A stretch of DNA of 64,000 nucleotides from Globodera rostochiensis (Eukaryota; Nematoda; Chromadorea; Rhabditida; Heteroderidae). The notes under the pieces are model-generated. The model was not told the origin of the DNA, did no database searches, and saw only the letters and a program-made list of their open reading frames with translations. The stretch lies in assembly GCA_018350325.1 (NCBI GenBank), contig JAEVLN010000015.1, positions 1,799,789 to 1,863,788 on the forward strand, in the 5' to 3' direction. Shown here one piece after another: positions 1 through 10,985 of this stretch; positions within the stretch are counted from its first letter, which is position 1; each line of letters begins with the position of its first letter. The translations under genes were made by a program, and so were the position numbers.

Positions 1-1573
1 TTTGGATAAATATAAATAATAATTATTTTTTTAAAAAAAATAAATAAATTTTAAAATTAATTTAATTTTTTTAAAATTTAATTGAACATATATTAAAATA
101 TTATTTGAATTTGATTACAAAAAAATAATTTAAATTTTTAGGATTTCGNTTNCTCTGAAAATTAATCGGAAGAAATTTGATAAAATTAATAAAANTGTAT
201 TATGAATCTTCCACTTATACATGACTCTTCAAAATTTTAAAACTGTTGCAATTTCTTTTTTTTTACATTTAATACTTTAATTTTTAATTTTTTAAAAAAT
301 TTTTTTCAATTTATNNTAATCAATTTAAAAAATTTAATGGTATAATTTTGCTAATAATTTCACAAATNNTTATATCAACTTAATTTGATAAATTGAATTG
401 TTTGGCCAAATTCAAATTTGAAATATTTTTTGATTTATGANNNAAATGAAATCTAATTTATTTAAGTNNAGTTTCACTAATTTTGTATTATTAAGNGATT
501 TTAAATTGAATCCATTTTGACTNCAATTTGTCATTAAAACAAAATCAAAAAAATATTGTCGCTCTAAATCAATAGAAATTATTNTATTTAAAACAATCTG
601 TTTTTTTCANNTNTATATTNNATGAATTTGTTTTTTAAATTTTAAACAATTTTTTACAAAATTTGATATAATAAATTAATTCAATATTTGTCTTATTTTT
701 TAAAATNCAAAAATAATNAGATATAATTTATTACTAAAATTCCAAAAATAATTATCAAAAATATTTATATATTCTTTGACAATATTAATAAAATTAATAT
801 TTATATGAGCATGAATTTCAACAAAAGAATATCAAAAATTAATTTAATCAGATTTATTTCTCTCAATTTGATCACAAAGAATCTTTCCAAANTNNNTATT
901 TGAAAGAAATATTATTAAATTTTAAGANTTCAAATTGTTACCAACCAAATATTGTAAATTTTATTTAAAATGANNATTTGAAAAGCAATCGTATTAATAT
1001 TACTTTTTTTCAATTTCATAAATGCCAATAAAATGTTGTCGAACAAAATAGCAGAAAAATTAAGATCAAAAACAATCCTATTATAGCAGGGNNCATAATT
1101 AATTACAATTTTGAGCTATTTAAATAATTTGCTAATTTATAATGAATTTAATAATATAGTATNTTTTGGTACTTATTTATTTGTTAAAAAATTTATTTTC
1201 ATATTTAAAAAAAAAAAATTTACATTAATTTNANCTATTGTTAATTGAANATTTTAAATAAAATTTTTATGATATATTCAAAAAATAAGTATAATTACGG
1301 AATTCAGTAATNCANNNNTTTTTTTATTTATAAAATTTTCTAATTTGCCAATGAAATTGACGCAAAAAAATTATGAAAATTTTTTTTTAAAAATGTGCGT
1401 TCAACTGAGATATNAGTAAGCAATTAAAAAAGTTTTGAATTTAGACTTTTATCATTAATGTCCAAATTATTNGTAATTTTTTGATCATTTTAAAATGCAT
1501 TTATTTTATTCATATTAATTTGGAAAAAAATTTGAACGGANNNAATTCAAATTTTTTGAATACTTATTAAATT
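1..1573. other. AT-rich, N-containing non-coding DNA
   Basis: This stretch is overwhelmingly A and T with long A and T runs and dozens of single or short ambiguous bases. I see no exon-like open frame, tRNA arms or clear tandem unit. The ambiguous bases are confined to this part of the window, which suggests poorly resolved consensus rather than a scaffold gap. It ends abruptly where the sequence becomes C-rich. Confidence 0.8.
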
Positions 1574-2747
1574 CTCCCACCCCCCCCTCCCCCCACCTCT
1601 CCCCCCCCCCCCCCTCATTCATCGATTTGACGACGAAACCATCACCGGGGAGCCAGAATCCTCCCGCCCTCCCAGCCAAGTGCTTTTGTGCACTTTGAGT
1701 CCAACAGAAGAAAAGTGCGCCTCGCTTTGCCTCTCGAAGGATGGAAACGCCGGGGGGGGGCGGGGGACAGTTTCACCTTTCATGAAAGAATTGTTTTGAG
1801 GACGACCTTTGGATAAGGCACAAAGAACAGCGGGTAACAAATCAGCAATCATTACGAAAATTTGTTCCCATTCCGACTGACACTAATTTTATGCGTTCCC
1901 AAATCGATTTGTTTTGAAAAGAAGTGATCTGTCATGGAGAAGAGCGAGGGAATAATTGGATCACCCTCCCCCCCCAAGCGATCACTCCCCTCTCGCTCCC
2001 CCCAAACGATGCCATCAAATCGATGGGACAGGCATCTTCCCCCCCCCACCGATCACTTCCTCCCCCCCCCCTCCCTCCCCCCCGATCCGATCACTTCCTC
2101 CTCCTCTTCCAACTTTCAACGTCCGATCGAATATTCTCCCACACAATTCACACAACCAACCACCAAAACCAAAAGCACCAAATTACTTTCTGTTTAAATG
2201 TTCACATCTCAACCTTTCATTTACTTCCCTCCATTTCATTGGCCATTTTCTCTCTTTGGCATGGCCGGGCGGTCCCTCTCCGTGCCCTCCTTCCCCCCCC
2301 CCCTCCCCTCTCCCCTCGTTCAGCCCATTGAATTTTAATCATTCGGATCCCAAATTGAGTTTGCTTTACCTCATATTCCGCCCTCCCAACAGAAAACAAA
2401 TTCTTCTGCTTCTTCTTCTACCCCCCCCCCCCCTCCAACATCATTTAGCAGCCCATCAGAAGCAATAAAATTGCCTCTCTCTCTCCCCCCCCCCCTCCCA
2501 TTCATTTCCCAATGGACGGATGAAATCTGCCGAGAATGAACATATGGGGACGGATAAATGAGGGGGCAGAACGGATGAGTTTATAGACTTTTGTATCGAT
2601 TTGTCATCGTCACATTCGCTTTCCTTCCGAGTACAACAAATATTCAAAACGGGAAGGAATCGGTTGAACCAATGCAAGCAAAGCTTAGATCCTCAGGTGC
2701 TCATGTTCAACATGTCCAGCAATCTGTAGACTTGCGCCCATTCCTCC
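1574..2747. other. Pyrimidine-rich non-coding DNA with C homopolymers
   Basis: The + strand carries many C runs of 8-14 bases separated by short mixed segments. Open frames exist on both strands only because stop codons are rare in such sequence; their translations are proline/serine-rich or glycine/arginine-rich and lack domain-like features. I see no convincing gene here. It may be upstream sequence of the CXXC gene or diverged minisatellite. Confidence 0.6.
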
Positions 2748-3595
2748 ATCATCCCCCCCCCCTCCCCCCCCCTTACCCCCCCCCCCTTACCCCCCCCCCC
2801 CCCTCCCCCTTACCCCCCTTCCCCCCCTCTTACCCCCTTTCCCCCCCCCCTTACCCCCCCCCCCTCCCTCCCCCTTACCCCCCTTCCCCCCCCCTTACCC
2901 CCTTTCCCCCCCCTTACCCCCCCCCCCCTCCCCCTTACCCCCCTTCCCCCCCCCTTACCCCCTTTCCCCCCCCCCCTTACCCCCCCCCCCTCCCTCCCCC
3001 TTACCCCCCTTCCCCCCCCCTTACCCCCTTTCCCCCCCCCCCTTACCCCCCCCCCTCCCTCCCCCTTACCCCCCTTCCCCCCCCCTTACCCCCTTTCCCC
3101 CCCCCCTTACCCCCCCCCTCCCCCTTACCCCCCTTCCCCCCCCCTTACCCCCTTTCCCCCCCCCCTTACCCCCCCCCCTCCCTCCCCCTTACCCCCCTTC
3201 CCCCCCCCTTACCCCCTTTCCCCCCCCCTTACCCCCCCCCCTCCCCCTTACCCCCCTTCCCCCCCCCCTTACCCCCTTTCCCCCCCCCCCTTACCCCCCC
3301 CCTCCCTCCCCCTTACCCCCCTTCCCCCCCCTTACCCCCCTTCCCCCCCCCTTACCCCCTTTCCCCCCCCCCTTACCCCCCCCCCCCTCCCTCCCCCTTA
3401 CCCCCCTTCCCCCCCCCTTACCCCCTTTCCCCCCCCCCCTTACCCCCCCCCCTCCCCCTTACCCCCCTTCCCCCCCCCTTACCCCCTTTCCCCCCCCCCC
3501 TTACCCCCCCCCCCTCCCTCCCCCTTACCCCCCTTCCCCCCCCCTTACCCCCTTTCCCCCCCCTTACCCCCCCCCTCCCTCCCCCTTACCCCCTC
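2748..3595 (+). repeat. C-rich minisatellite (TTACCCCC / TTTCCCC / CCCTCCC modules)
   Basis: About 850 bp consist almost entirely of C and T plus the A of TTACC. Short modules (C-runs joined by TTAC, CTTCC, CTTTCC and CTCCCTCC) recur in a fixed order, giving a higher-order unit of roughly 60-65 bp repeated about 13 times with variable C-run lengths. The complementary strand has dense G-runs of four or more, a G-quadruplex-prone pattern. The modules are not the nematode telomere unit TTAGGC. The spanning open frame encodes only Pro/Leu/Tyr/Thr/Ser and is a composition artefact. Confidence 0.85.
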
Positions 3596-4123
3596 TTAAT
3601 TCCCTTCGCAAACATCAACCAACCCAATTTGTGCCTTCACTCGGCCAATCTATCGGTCACTCACTCTCTGTGGTGGCCGGCCACATTGGACAAGTCATTC
3701 TCTGCCTCCTCCTCCTCACCCCTTTCATCGTTCTCATGACTTTGTTGTCCTGTCCACTCATCCCCCAAATCCATCCCGGGATCACCCGCCCCCTCCCCCC
3801 CCCCCTTTCCCCCTCCTCCCCTTTCCTCATCTCACCCCCCCCCCCCATTCCCGACCTTGACCCACCCGCCCCCGCGATTCATTCCGTCCGTTTGTCTGCC
3901 TTCATCCCCATCGCCATGCTCACCGTCGTCATAGTCTTCCCCTCCCTCCTCTCCCCTCCCCTCCCCCCCCCAACTCTTCCTCTCCCATCTCTCCTCTCTC
4001 CTCCCCTCCCCTCCCCTCCCCCCCATTCCCCCACACAGTCCCAATCCATTTCCGCTCAAATTCCATTCATCCTTCATCCATCCCCAATCCCACACAATTC
4101 CCCTCCATTCTCCACCTTTTCAG
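3596..4123. other. Pyrimidine-rich region upstream of the CXXC gene
   Basis: C/T-rich sequence leads into an AG acceptor (TTTTCAG) ending at 4123. This could be the 3' end of a 5'UTR intron or the trans-splice site of the downstream CXXC gene. An ATG immediately after the acceptor opens a 21-codon upstream frame that stops at 4189, so it does not extend the main reading frame. No other gene is visible. Confidence 0.5.
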
Positions 4124-4240
4124 ATGTGTCCCCACCTCCATCGACGTCTCCGTCCTCGTCACTTCCCTATTCCTTTGAATCCCCGCTAATTGCTGTTACA
4201 TCTGTCCGTCCCATTGTCCCCCTCCCCCGTCTTGTCGTGG

Positions 4241-7200
4241 ATGGACATGTCATCCGGCAACTCATCCGACACCTCCGTGGCCCTTTGCTCGTCATCCTCT
4301 TCTTCATGCTCCGAGCAACGGCAGCTGAGGACGTCTAAGGAGGAGACGGCGTGCGCACTGGGCCCGGACGTGCCAGACCGGCGGAAGCACAGCGGCGAAT
4401 ACGAATCGGAAGTGAGTTCGTCCGGCGGCTGTTCGGCGCACAGAGCGTCGTCAACTCCGTCCAGTGGCGCCTCGCTATTTCAGCAACACTTTCTGCAGGT
4501 GAACGCTTTCACCGGCTCGCCCGAACTGTTTCATCCCCTCCCCCAGACAAATGGAAATGTTTCCGGCTCTCCGGTGATGGTTCAGCACGGTGGCTTTTCT
4601 CCGGGCAGCTTTTCGGCTCAAACGGATCAAATGAGCATCAATTCGGCGGCCACGCCGATGCAGGCATTTGCCGCCGCTGCCAATAATATCGGTAGGGTCC
4701 CCCCCCCCCCTCCCCCACACCAATCACTCATCCCATATTTGATCGCCCACCCCATAATCTGTGCTCCAGCACAACCAATCACATCAATCCGACCATCCAA
4801 TCCAATCAATTTGATCGCCCTCTTTCGGACTGATCAGAAATTTATTATTATCCGCCAATCCGGTCATCCCATCCATCCCCCGCGGTAAGCAAGCAAGCAC
4901 ACCCTTTCATTTCAGGCCTTTTTTGTGCTCCCCCGGGTGCTTCCGTCCCGCAGTTTCCCTCCTCCGTCCCTTCGGGCGCTTTTTCATTGGTAAATTACGG
5001 TCATCGGCCTCCGATGGTCCAACAACTTGCCGCCGTTCAACAACAGCGTCAGATGAACTCCTCGGGAAACCCCGTGAGGAAGGTTTGGGTTCTCCATTCC
5101 GGAAGGTTATTTTGCTGCTTTTGAAGAACGGTTCTTCGGCAACAATTCATTCGTCCGCTTCAACTTCTTCTACCAGTTCATCGTCCATTAATCGTTCACA
5201 GCGGTGCGGTGTTTGTCGTGGTAAGGGACTTTGGGAGAGCGATTCTAAAGGACCTGTCCATTTCCTGCATTTCCTGCACAGGTTGCCAGTGCAAGCCGTG
5301 CGGCCAGTGCACTTACTGTCAGGACTCGCCTCAGTTCGGAGGTCCAGGCGTCAAGAAGCAGTCGTGCATCGAACGGCGTTGCCTGCGCGTACTCGAGAAT
5401 CGGCTGCAGGTTGGTCCCCGACCCTCCGAGCATAAGCCAAACACCGTATTTGCGTTCGCGTCCACACAATCGCGCCATTATCTCTTTATTATTATAGCCT
5501 TTGATCTTTCCAACAATATCTCAAGCCCTGTGGGGCTTACTCTCATCCATCTTTCGTCAGCCCCTCCGGGGATTTATTCTTGCCCCGCTTCCTTCCGTTA
5601 TCCCCTCCGGGCTGCTCAGCTTCTGCTTCCTTCGTCGTACAATAATCACTATTCTTTCTCGTCACAGTGTCATCCTCCCCCCCCCCCTCCCCCTCCCCCC
5701 CCCCACCATTTCTCTATTCATCCGTTCACATTCCCTCGCCACCCATCGGTCGTGTCGGGGGGTGTCGGGGGGTGCCAGTCGAAGGTTAGGTTGGGGGGCT
5801 CTGAGTTGACACTGCACCGACCGACCGACCGTCCGACGACGACCGACTGACTGAGAATGTGCTGTTGAGTGGACGATGGATGACCTTTAAGTGGGGGGGG
5901 GGGGTGACTGATGAATGGGACAAATAAAGCGAAGGGGGGGGGCATTTTATGATAATTTCGAATGGGGGGGGCGATCACCGGCAATGCCATCAGAGAAGGT
6001 CATCATCATTTATAGCTTTGGGGGAAGGGACGCAAATTTGCAGAAAATGGTCTAAAAGATGTCGTTAAATAATTAACAAAGAAAAGGAAAGTTAAAAGGT
6101 TAGAATGCCGACTTTCTGCTGAATTCCATCAATTCGAAATTCGAATTAAAGTCTCCTCGCTGGCGCTTGCCGGGCTTTTTCGTTCCCCTCCATCCCTTTA
6201 ACGGTTCAACACCAAAACACAAATTTTATTGAACAGAGAGACGCGCCGACCTTCAAGGCACGCGTCGGCTGCAACGCGTGCGAGGATTGTCGCAGTCCGG
6301 ACTGCCAAATCTGTTTGGTGTGCTTGGACAAGCGCTTCTTCAACGGGCGCTATATGTGAGACACAGCGACGAACAAATAACATTTGTCCGGACATTTCAT
6401 CACCGGACATTTCAACCACCTTTTCGCCATTAATTGTGGGAAAACGCATTTTGTTTTCTTCGTTTCAATCAGCAAAATGCAGACGGGGGAGGGGGGGGGC
6501 AGGCTGCTTTTTGCCCGTAAGGGAAACCATTGACGACTTTTGTGTGACGAATGAATCGATTGATAATGAATGGTTGCTAAACCCGTTATTGGACTTGGAC
6601 CCAAAGGAAAAGTACTGCTCGAAAAGTCTCTCTCCGTTTGAAATGTTTTTTAAATTAGGTTGGTGAAATGTCTGGGTGGAGTTTTGCCTTAGGGAATAGA
6701 CAGACACAAAAAGTGGCTAACATAATCATTTATGAAGGCAGACCACACATCCCTGCGTTGCCCAGTGCGGGGCTTTGTGCGCGAAGAAGCGTTGCAACAA
6801 CGCGACCAGTCTGGAGTTGCCGTGCTCACCGCTGGACAGACCGGTCGGTCGGGGCTTTGGACTTTCACTGATTTTCATAAAGCATAAAACGGGGCGGGCC
6901 AGTCCATGCTGTTTATCTACTTTAATTCCTGAATAGTCGCTGAAGCGCCCGTCGTCGGATTCCTCTGCCAATCAGACGCAGCAACAACCGCTCCATTACC
7001 ACCACCTCCCCCAACACCAACAACAACAAATGGCCAAGCGGCAGCTGATCCAACCGTCCGTCTCCAACTCCGCTTCCATCAACTCAAACATCGCTCGAAT
7101 ACTAAACGCGGCCCAACACGGCGGAGGCGAGGGAAAGGCGGAGAAATACGGCGGTGCTGGCGGAAGGGCTTTCGGAAGATCGTCCGGAGGGAACAGCACG

Positions 7201-7939
7201 TGAGTTGGTGATGATCCCCCCCCCCCCCGCCTCTCCTCTGTCCTTCTTCAACTCTATGCGTTCCCACGCCCCAGGACAAATTCGCCGATGAGCGAGAACG
7301 GAGCGGTCTCCTCGGCGGACACGTCGCCCTCCCAACAACAGCAAATGCTTATGGGCGCGCGTCCCCTGTGGCCTTCGGCACAGCAATGCGTCACCGTCGC
7401 TGCACACCAATCGCCTGCACCGGTACTCGTCCCCCTCGGCGTTCCTTACGCGGCGGCCGCGGCGTCCTTTGACCAGCAAATGGCGGCGTCGTTGGCAGCC
7501 GCCGCTGCCGTCGGTTTCCCATCCGCCGTGCAGCAGAATCAGCACAATTTTCACAGTGTGAGGGGAGGGGAGGGAAAGGCATTCGGACCGAACTCCCTGA
7601 CGAACTTTTCTTAAAATAAATGTTCAGTCCGCCGTCTACAACAACAACAACAATTACCCGCACAAATTTCTCGGCTACCCCAAATACGAATACTTTGAGG
7701 AAAGTGCCGTCGCGGCAATCGGCGGGGGAATAATGGCGGAAGGGATGCCAACAGAGCACCAGCTCCACCAAAACCACCAGCAATCGCCCGGGGTGAGGCC
7801 GAGCGGAGGCGGAAATGTCCCCGGAAGCGTTGGCGGAGGCAGTGGGGCAGACAACGCGAACAACAACAACAACAACACTAACCCATTTGTGCCGCCTTCC
7901 TATTCCGCCGAACGGAAGGTTGTGTTGCAGCCACTCTGA
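4241..7939 (+). CDS. Tandem CXXC zinc-finger protein, nine exons
   Basis: CXXC zinc fingers bind unmethylated CpG DNA and occur in chromatin proteins such as CFP1, KDM2, MLL, DNMT1, MBD1 and TET. Exons read: 4241-4691, 4916-5082, 5127-5220, 5282-5409, 6237-6356, 6766-6843, 6937-7199, 7275-7557 and 7628-7939. Finger 1 spans exons 3-4: CGVCRGCQCKPCGQCTYC, then FGGPGVKKQSC and ERRC. Finger 2 spans exons 5-6: CNACEDCRSPDCQICLVC, then FNGRYM, CGALC and AKKRC. Both keep all eight zinc-binding cysteines. Finger 1 keeps the KFGG-like DNA-contact region; finger 2 has RFFNG there. The rest is low complexity: a Ser-rich N-terminus, Gln/His-rich and Ala-rich stretches, and Asn-rich runs near the C-terminus. 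No catalytic, PHD or MBD domain is seen. The start is the first in-frame ATG after the stop at 4189. The exon 5/6 junction does not fit GT-AG. Function beyond CpG-DNA binding is unknown. Confidence 0.85.
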
Positions 7940-8506
7940 GCCCCGAGAGCTTTCGTCCGTCCCCCCAAAGAGACCACCACCAGAGGGCTTTTGTTCAATT
8001 GCCCTTCCCATAAATATCAACAGATTGATCACGTCTTTCGACTTCCATTTCTCCCTTTTTCCCCTCCAAATCCGTCCCCCTCCCCCCTCTCTCTGTCCTT
8101 TCCCAAAAGCCATTGTGATACTCTTCAACCATGAGAGCAAAAAGTGTCCTTCCGTACATAAATTTATAAATGTATTATAATAATAATCAATGCGTTCAAA
8201 GTGGAAAGCCCCCCCCCCTCAAGAAACTTTTTGATTAATTTGTAAAAAGCAATTTTTGGTGAAGGGGGAGGGGAGTGAATTGCTCTTTCCCTCCGGGGTG
8301 AGTTGCTCCTTTCCCTTTCCCAACTCCAATTGTGTCACGTCTCCCCCTCAACCACTCACTTTCGTTCGTTATCTACTTATTGATTTGCCCAAATTCAGCA
8401 TAATAAGTAAATAATAATAATAAATATTAACAGATTGTGTAATAAAAATGGTTTTTAAGCGGGAAATTCGTGTTTAAATTGTTTCGCCATTTGGTCTGTT
8501 CTTCCG
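7940..8506. other. Convergent intergenic region
   Basis: This lies between the 3' ends of the CXXC gene (+) and gatB (-). It holds AT-rich patches with ATAAAT-like elements near 8157-8185 that could serve the CXXC transcript's polyadenylation, a C-run near 8208, and short GGGGAG motifs. I see no gene. Confidence 0.6.
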
Positions 8507-10754
8507 TCAGTTCTGACCCTCCTCCAACAGTTCCGACATGAGCCGGTCCACGTCCACCGGGTCTATCCGTTTGTGTGAACTGTCCAGCACCGCCCGCCGA
8601 AGTTTGACGAACTGTCGCCCCTCCGGTCTCGCCCGAGCTCTCTCCGCTGCTTCTGGCTGCTCTTCGAGAACGCATTGAACGATTTGGCGAATTTGCTCGG
8701 GGTCGGTGATTTGCCACAGTTGGCGTTGGTCGACAAGCTGAAGAAAGAAAGATGGAAACGGGGAGGAAAGCGATCGAAACAATCCGTCAAAAGCAAAGAA
8801 TCAATTAAATAAGTGACATTAAAAGCACCGACCGCGACGGCCATCCCACCGAATGCCTACCTCGACCAATGGCTGCCGACTTTGTGTGCTTCCCAACTCC
8901 CGGAGCAGTTCAATGCAAATCAATTTTGTCAGCCGTTTTTGTTCATTTAGTGCAATCAGTTCAGCAAAATGACGTACAAAGATTGGACTAAATTTTTACA
9001 GAAGAAGAATTATTTGCAAGCGCATTTAATTTGTGGGGAGGGGGGCTTCAACTCACTCTGTCGGAGGGAATCCAATAGAAAGCTTATCACAGGCGAATTT
9101 TAATTCTTGGAGCCACGGGGAGAGGCGTTCATAGGGAATCATTTTGTCGTGTGAAACGTATTGGCGGATGAAGCTGTCCATCTTCGAGTCGTTCTAAATG
9201 TAAAAGTTGTTAAACTCCAAAGGGGCGGGCCGTTTCCCCAACTCAACAGGACCATGACTTCGATGGCAAACGACGGGGGAAATCCGAACTCGACAACGCA
9301 CCGGTGGAAGAACATTTCTCGTCTTGCGCATTCTTTCGCGCTGTCCACCCAAACTGGGTCGACTTTCAACGGGGGCAAATTGGGCTCCGGTATGAATCGG
9401 TAGTCCATGTCGACCCCTTTCGTCCTTGCCGACGCGGTCCGCCTAAGGAAGGTTCAACTCCAGAAATCGCCAATTTATGCCAACAGACCCTTTGGAGTCG
9501 ACCGCCCTCGTCTCCTCCTCCACCTTCTCGCCCGTCCTCAAAAGGGCCGTCTGACGTCTCAGCTCATTCTCAATGGCCGCATGCAAAAGGTTTATGCTGC
9601 TCAAGTTCTTCAACTCCGTTCTTTTGCCTGGCAATGAACCAACAGTCACCGAGACGTTCACGTCCACTCTGAACTGACCCTCTGAAAAGTGAACGTGTCA
9701 AAGCTATCGGAAAGTGAATTCCCAGTGATTTACCATGAAACTGGCCGGAACAGACGCCGTTGTGCCCCAACAAATGGCGCAATTGCTCCACAAAAAGGGT
9801 CGCCTCAAAAGCATTGGTCAAGTCGGGAGCCGTCACGATTTCCACAAGGCCGACTCCGGCACGGTTCAGGTCGATAAGGTCATGCTCAGCTGCACGCAAC
9901 GTTTTACCGCTGTCCATTTCCAATTGGAGCTGCTCAATTCGGACACGTTTCTCGTAAAAACTCTGTGCAAATGCATTTGAAAGTCGAAATCAGTGAACAG
10001 GGCCGTACGATGCATTTTTTTTTGTTTGTTTTGTGTTTATAAATCGTATTAAAATCAATTAATTAAAAATCATTCACACTCGTAAAGCCCTGAAATTAAT
10101 GCAGAGAATTACAGTTGATGCTTTATCACTTTGAGAAAAGAAATCGAAGAAGCCATTTCTGGCAATTGGACACGTCTTTTGCGTAATTTGATAACCTTAA
10201 TAAATACATTTATATTATTTTTGCCTAAAAGTTTATTATGCTCACCTAACGGAAGGTCCGGATAAAAATAGTGTTTTCTGTCGAAGCGGCAAACTTTCGC
10301 AATTTCACAGTTCAGCAACACGGCGACCAAAAGGCACTGCTGCAACGGGGAACAAATGGCGGCGGACATCCATTGGACGGAACGAACGAAACGCCACTCA
10401 CCTCAACACACTTCCGGTTCAGCGTCGGCAGAGTGCCGGGAAGGGCCAAGTCCTATCGGCTTTCAGAAAAGAATTCCGTTAATTAGTGCTTACAAAGGCG
10501 GAGACGAGGCCGTTACTCGGCAACGTCGAACACGACGGGGCGGCGGCATCCGAGAAGAGTTTTGCCGAGGAGCCGAGTTGAGCGTGAATCTGTTGCAAGT
10601 CGAAGGGTGGAAGGAATGAAAAACAATGAATGGGCATTACCTCCAAGCCAATTCGAGGTTTAAAACCCTCGGCTTCAACGGGAGTCGCTTGTGAGCTCAA
10701 CCGGACAGGAAACGTCACATTTTTAAAGAACAAAGGCGCGACCCTAACGAACAT
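8507..10754 (-). CDS. gatB: Glutamyl-tRNA(Gln) amidotransferase subunit B, mitochondrial
   Basis: GatB is the transamidase subunit of the mitochondrial GatCAB complex, which converts Glu-tRNA(Gln) to Gln-tRNA(Gln). The first exon encodes a basic N-terminus ([10 protein letters not shown]...) suited to mitochondrial import, then PRIGLEV and [14 protein letters not shown], matching the conserved N-terminal 'IGLEIHxQL' motif. Middle exons encode [26 protein letters not shown] and RVDVNVSV, all GatB hallmarks. The last exon holds the C-terminal YqeY-like helical domain ending in [13 protein letters not shown]. The ATG at 10754 is the true start; further upstream in frame there is only a TTG. A likely acceptor (TTTATAG) lies 15 nt before this ATG. 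The stop is at 8507-8509. The gene lies 231 bp downstream of gpdh on the same strand, suggesting an operon. Confidence 0.93.
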
Positions 10755-10985
10755 AACAAACAAAAAAACCTATAAATTATGCGCTATTTCCATTTCAGCG
10801 CCGGAATATGGGAAAATAACGGAATTCAGGGATGGCGCGGGACAAATCCCAACCCAATTTTGACTCATTCGCAAATGCAGAGCGTCAATATTTATTCCTA
10901 TCCAACAAAAAAATATATATGTATTGCAGATTCAAGAATATCGGATAAACTATAACACAGTCAGAAGGCCTCCATCTATTTGAAA

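Noticed and set aside
2748..3595. Possible interstitial telomere
   Set aside because: The modules are TTACCCCC and TTTCCCC variants with changing C-run length, not the nematode TTAGGC unit.
2591..3739. 382-codon open frame, very rich in proline
   Set aside because: It spans the C-rich minisatellite, where stop codons cannot form. It has no signal peptide, splice context or motif, and its composition follows the DNA repeat.
3631..4095. Overlapping open frames on both strands
   Set aside because: Pyrimidine-biased DNA with few stops. The Gly/Arg-rich minus frame and Pro/Ser-rich plus frame are composition artefacts.
7391..8140. 249-codon minus-strand open frame
   Set aside because: It is antisense to the last exons of the CXXC gene, whose frame and splice sites are well supported, and shows no domain.
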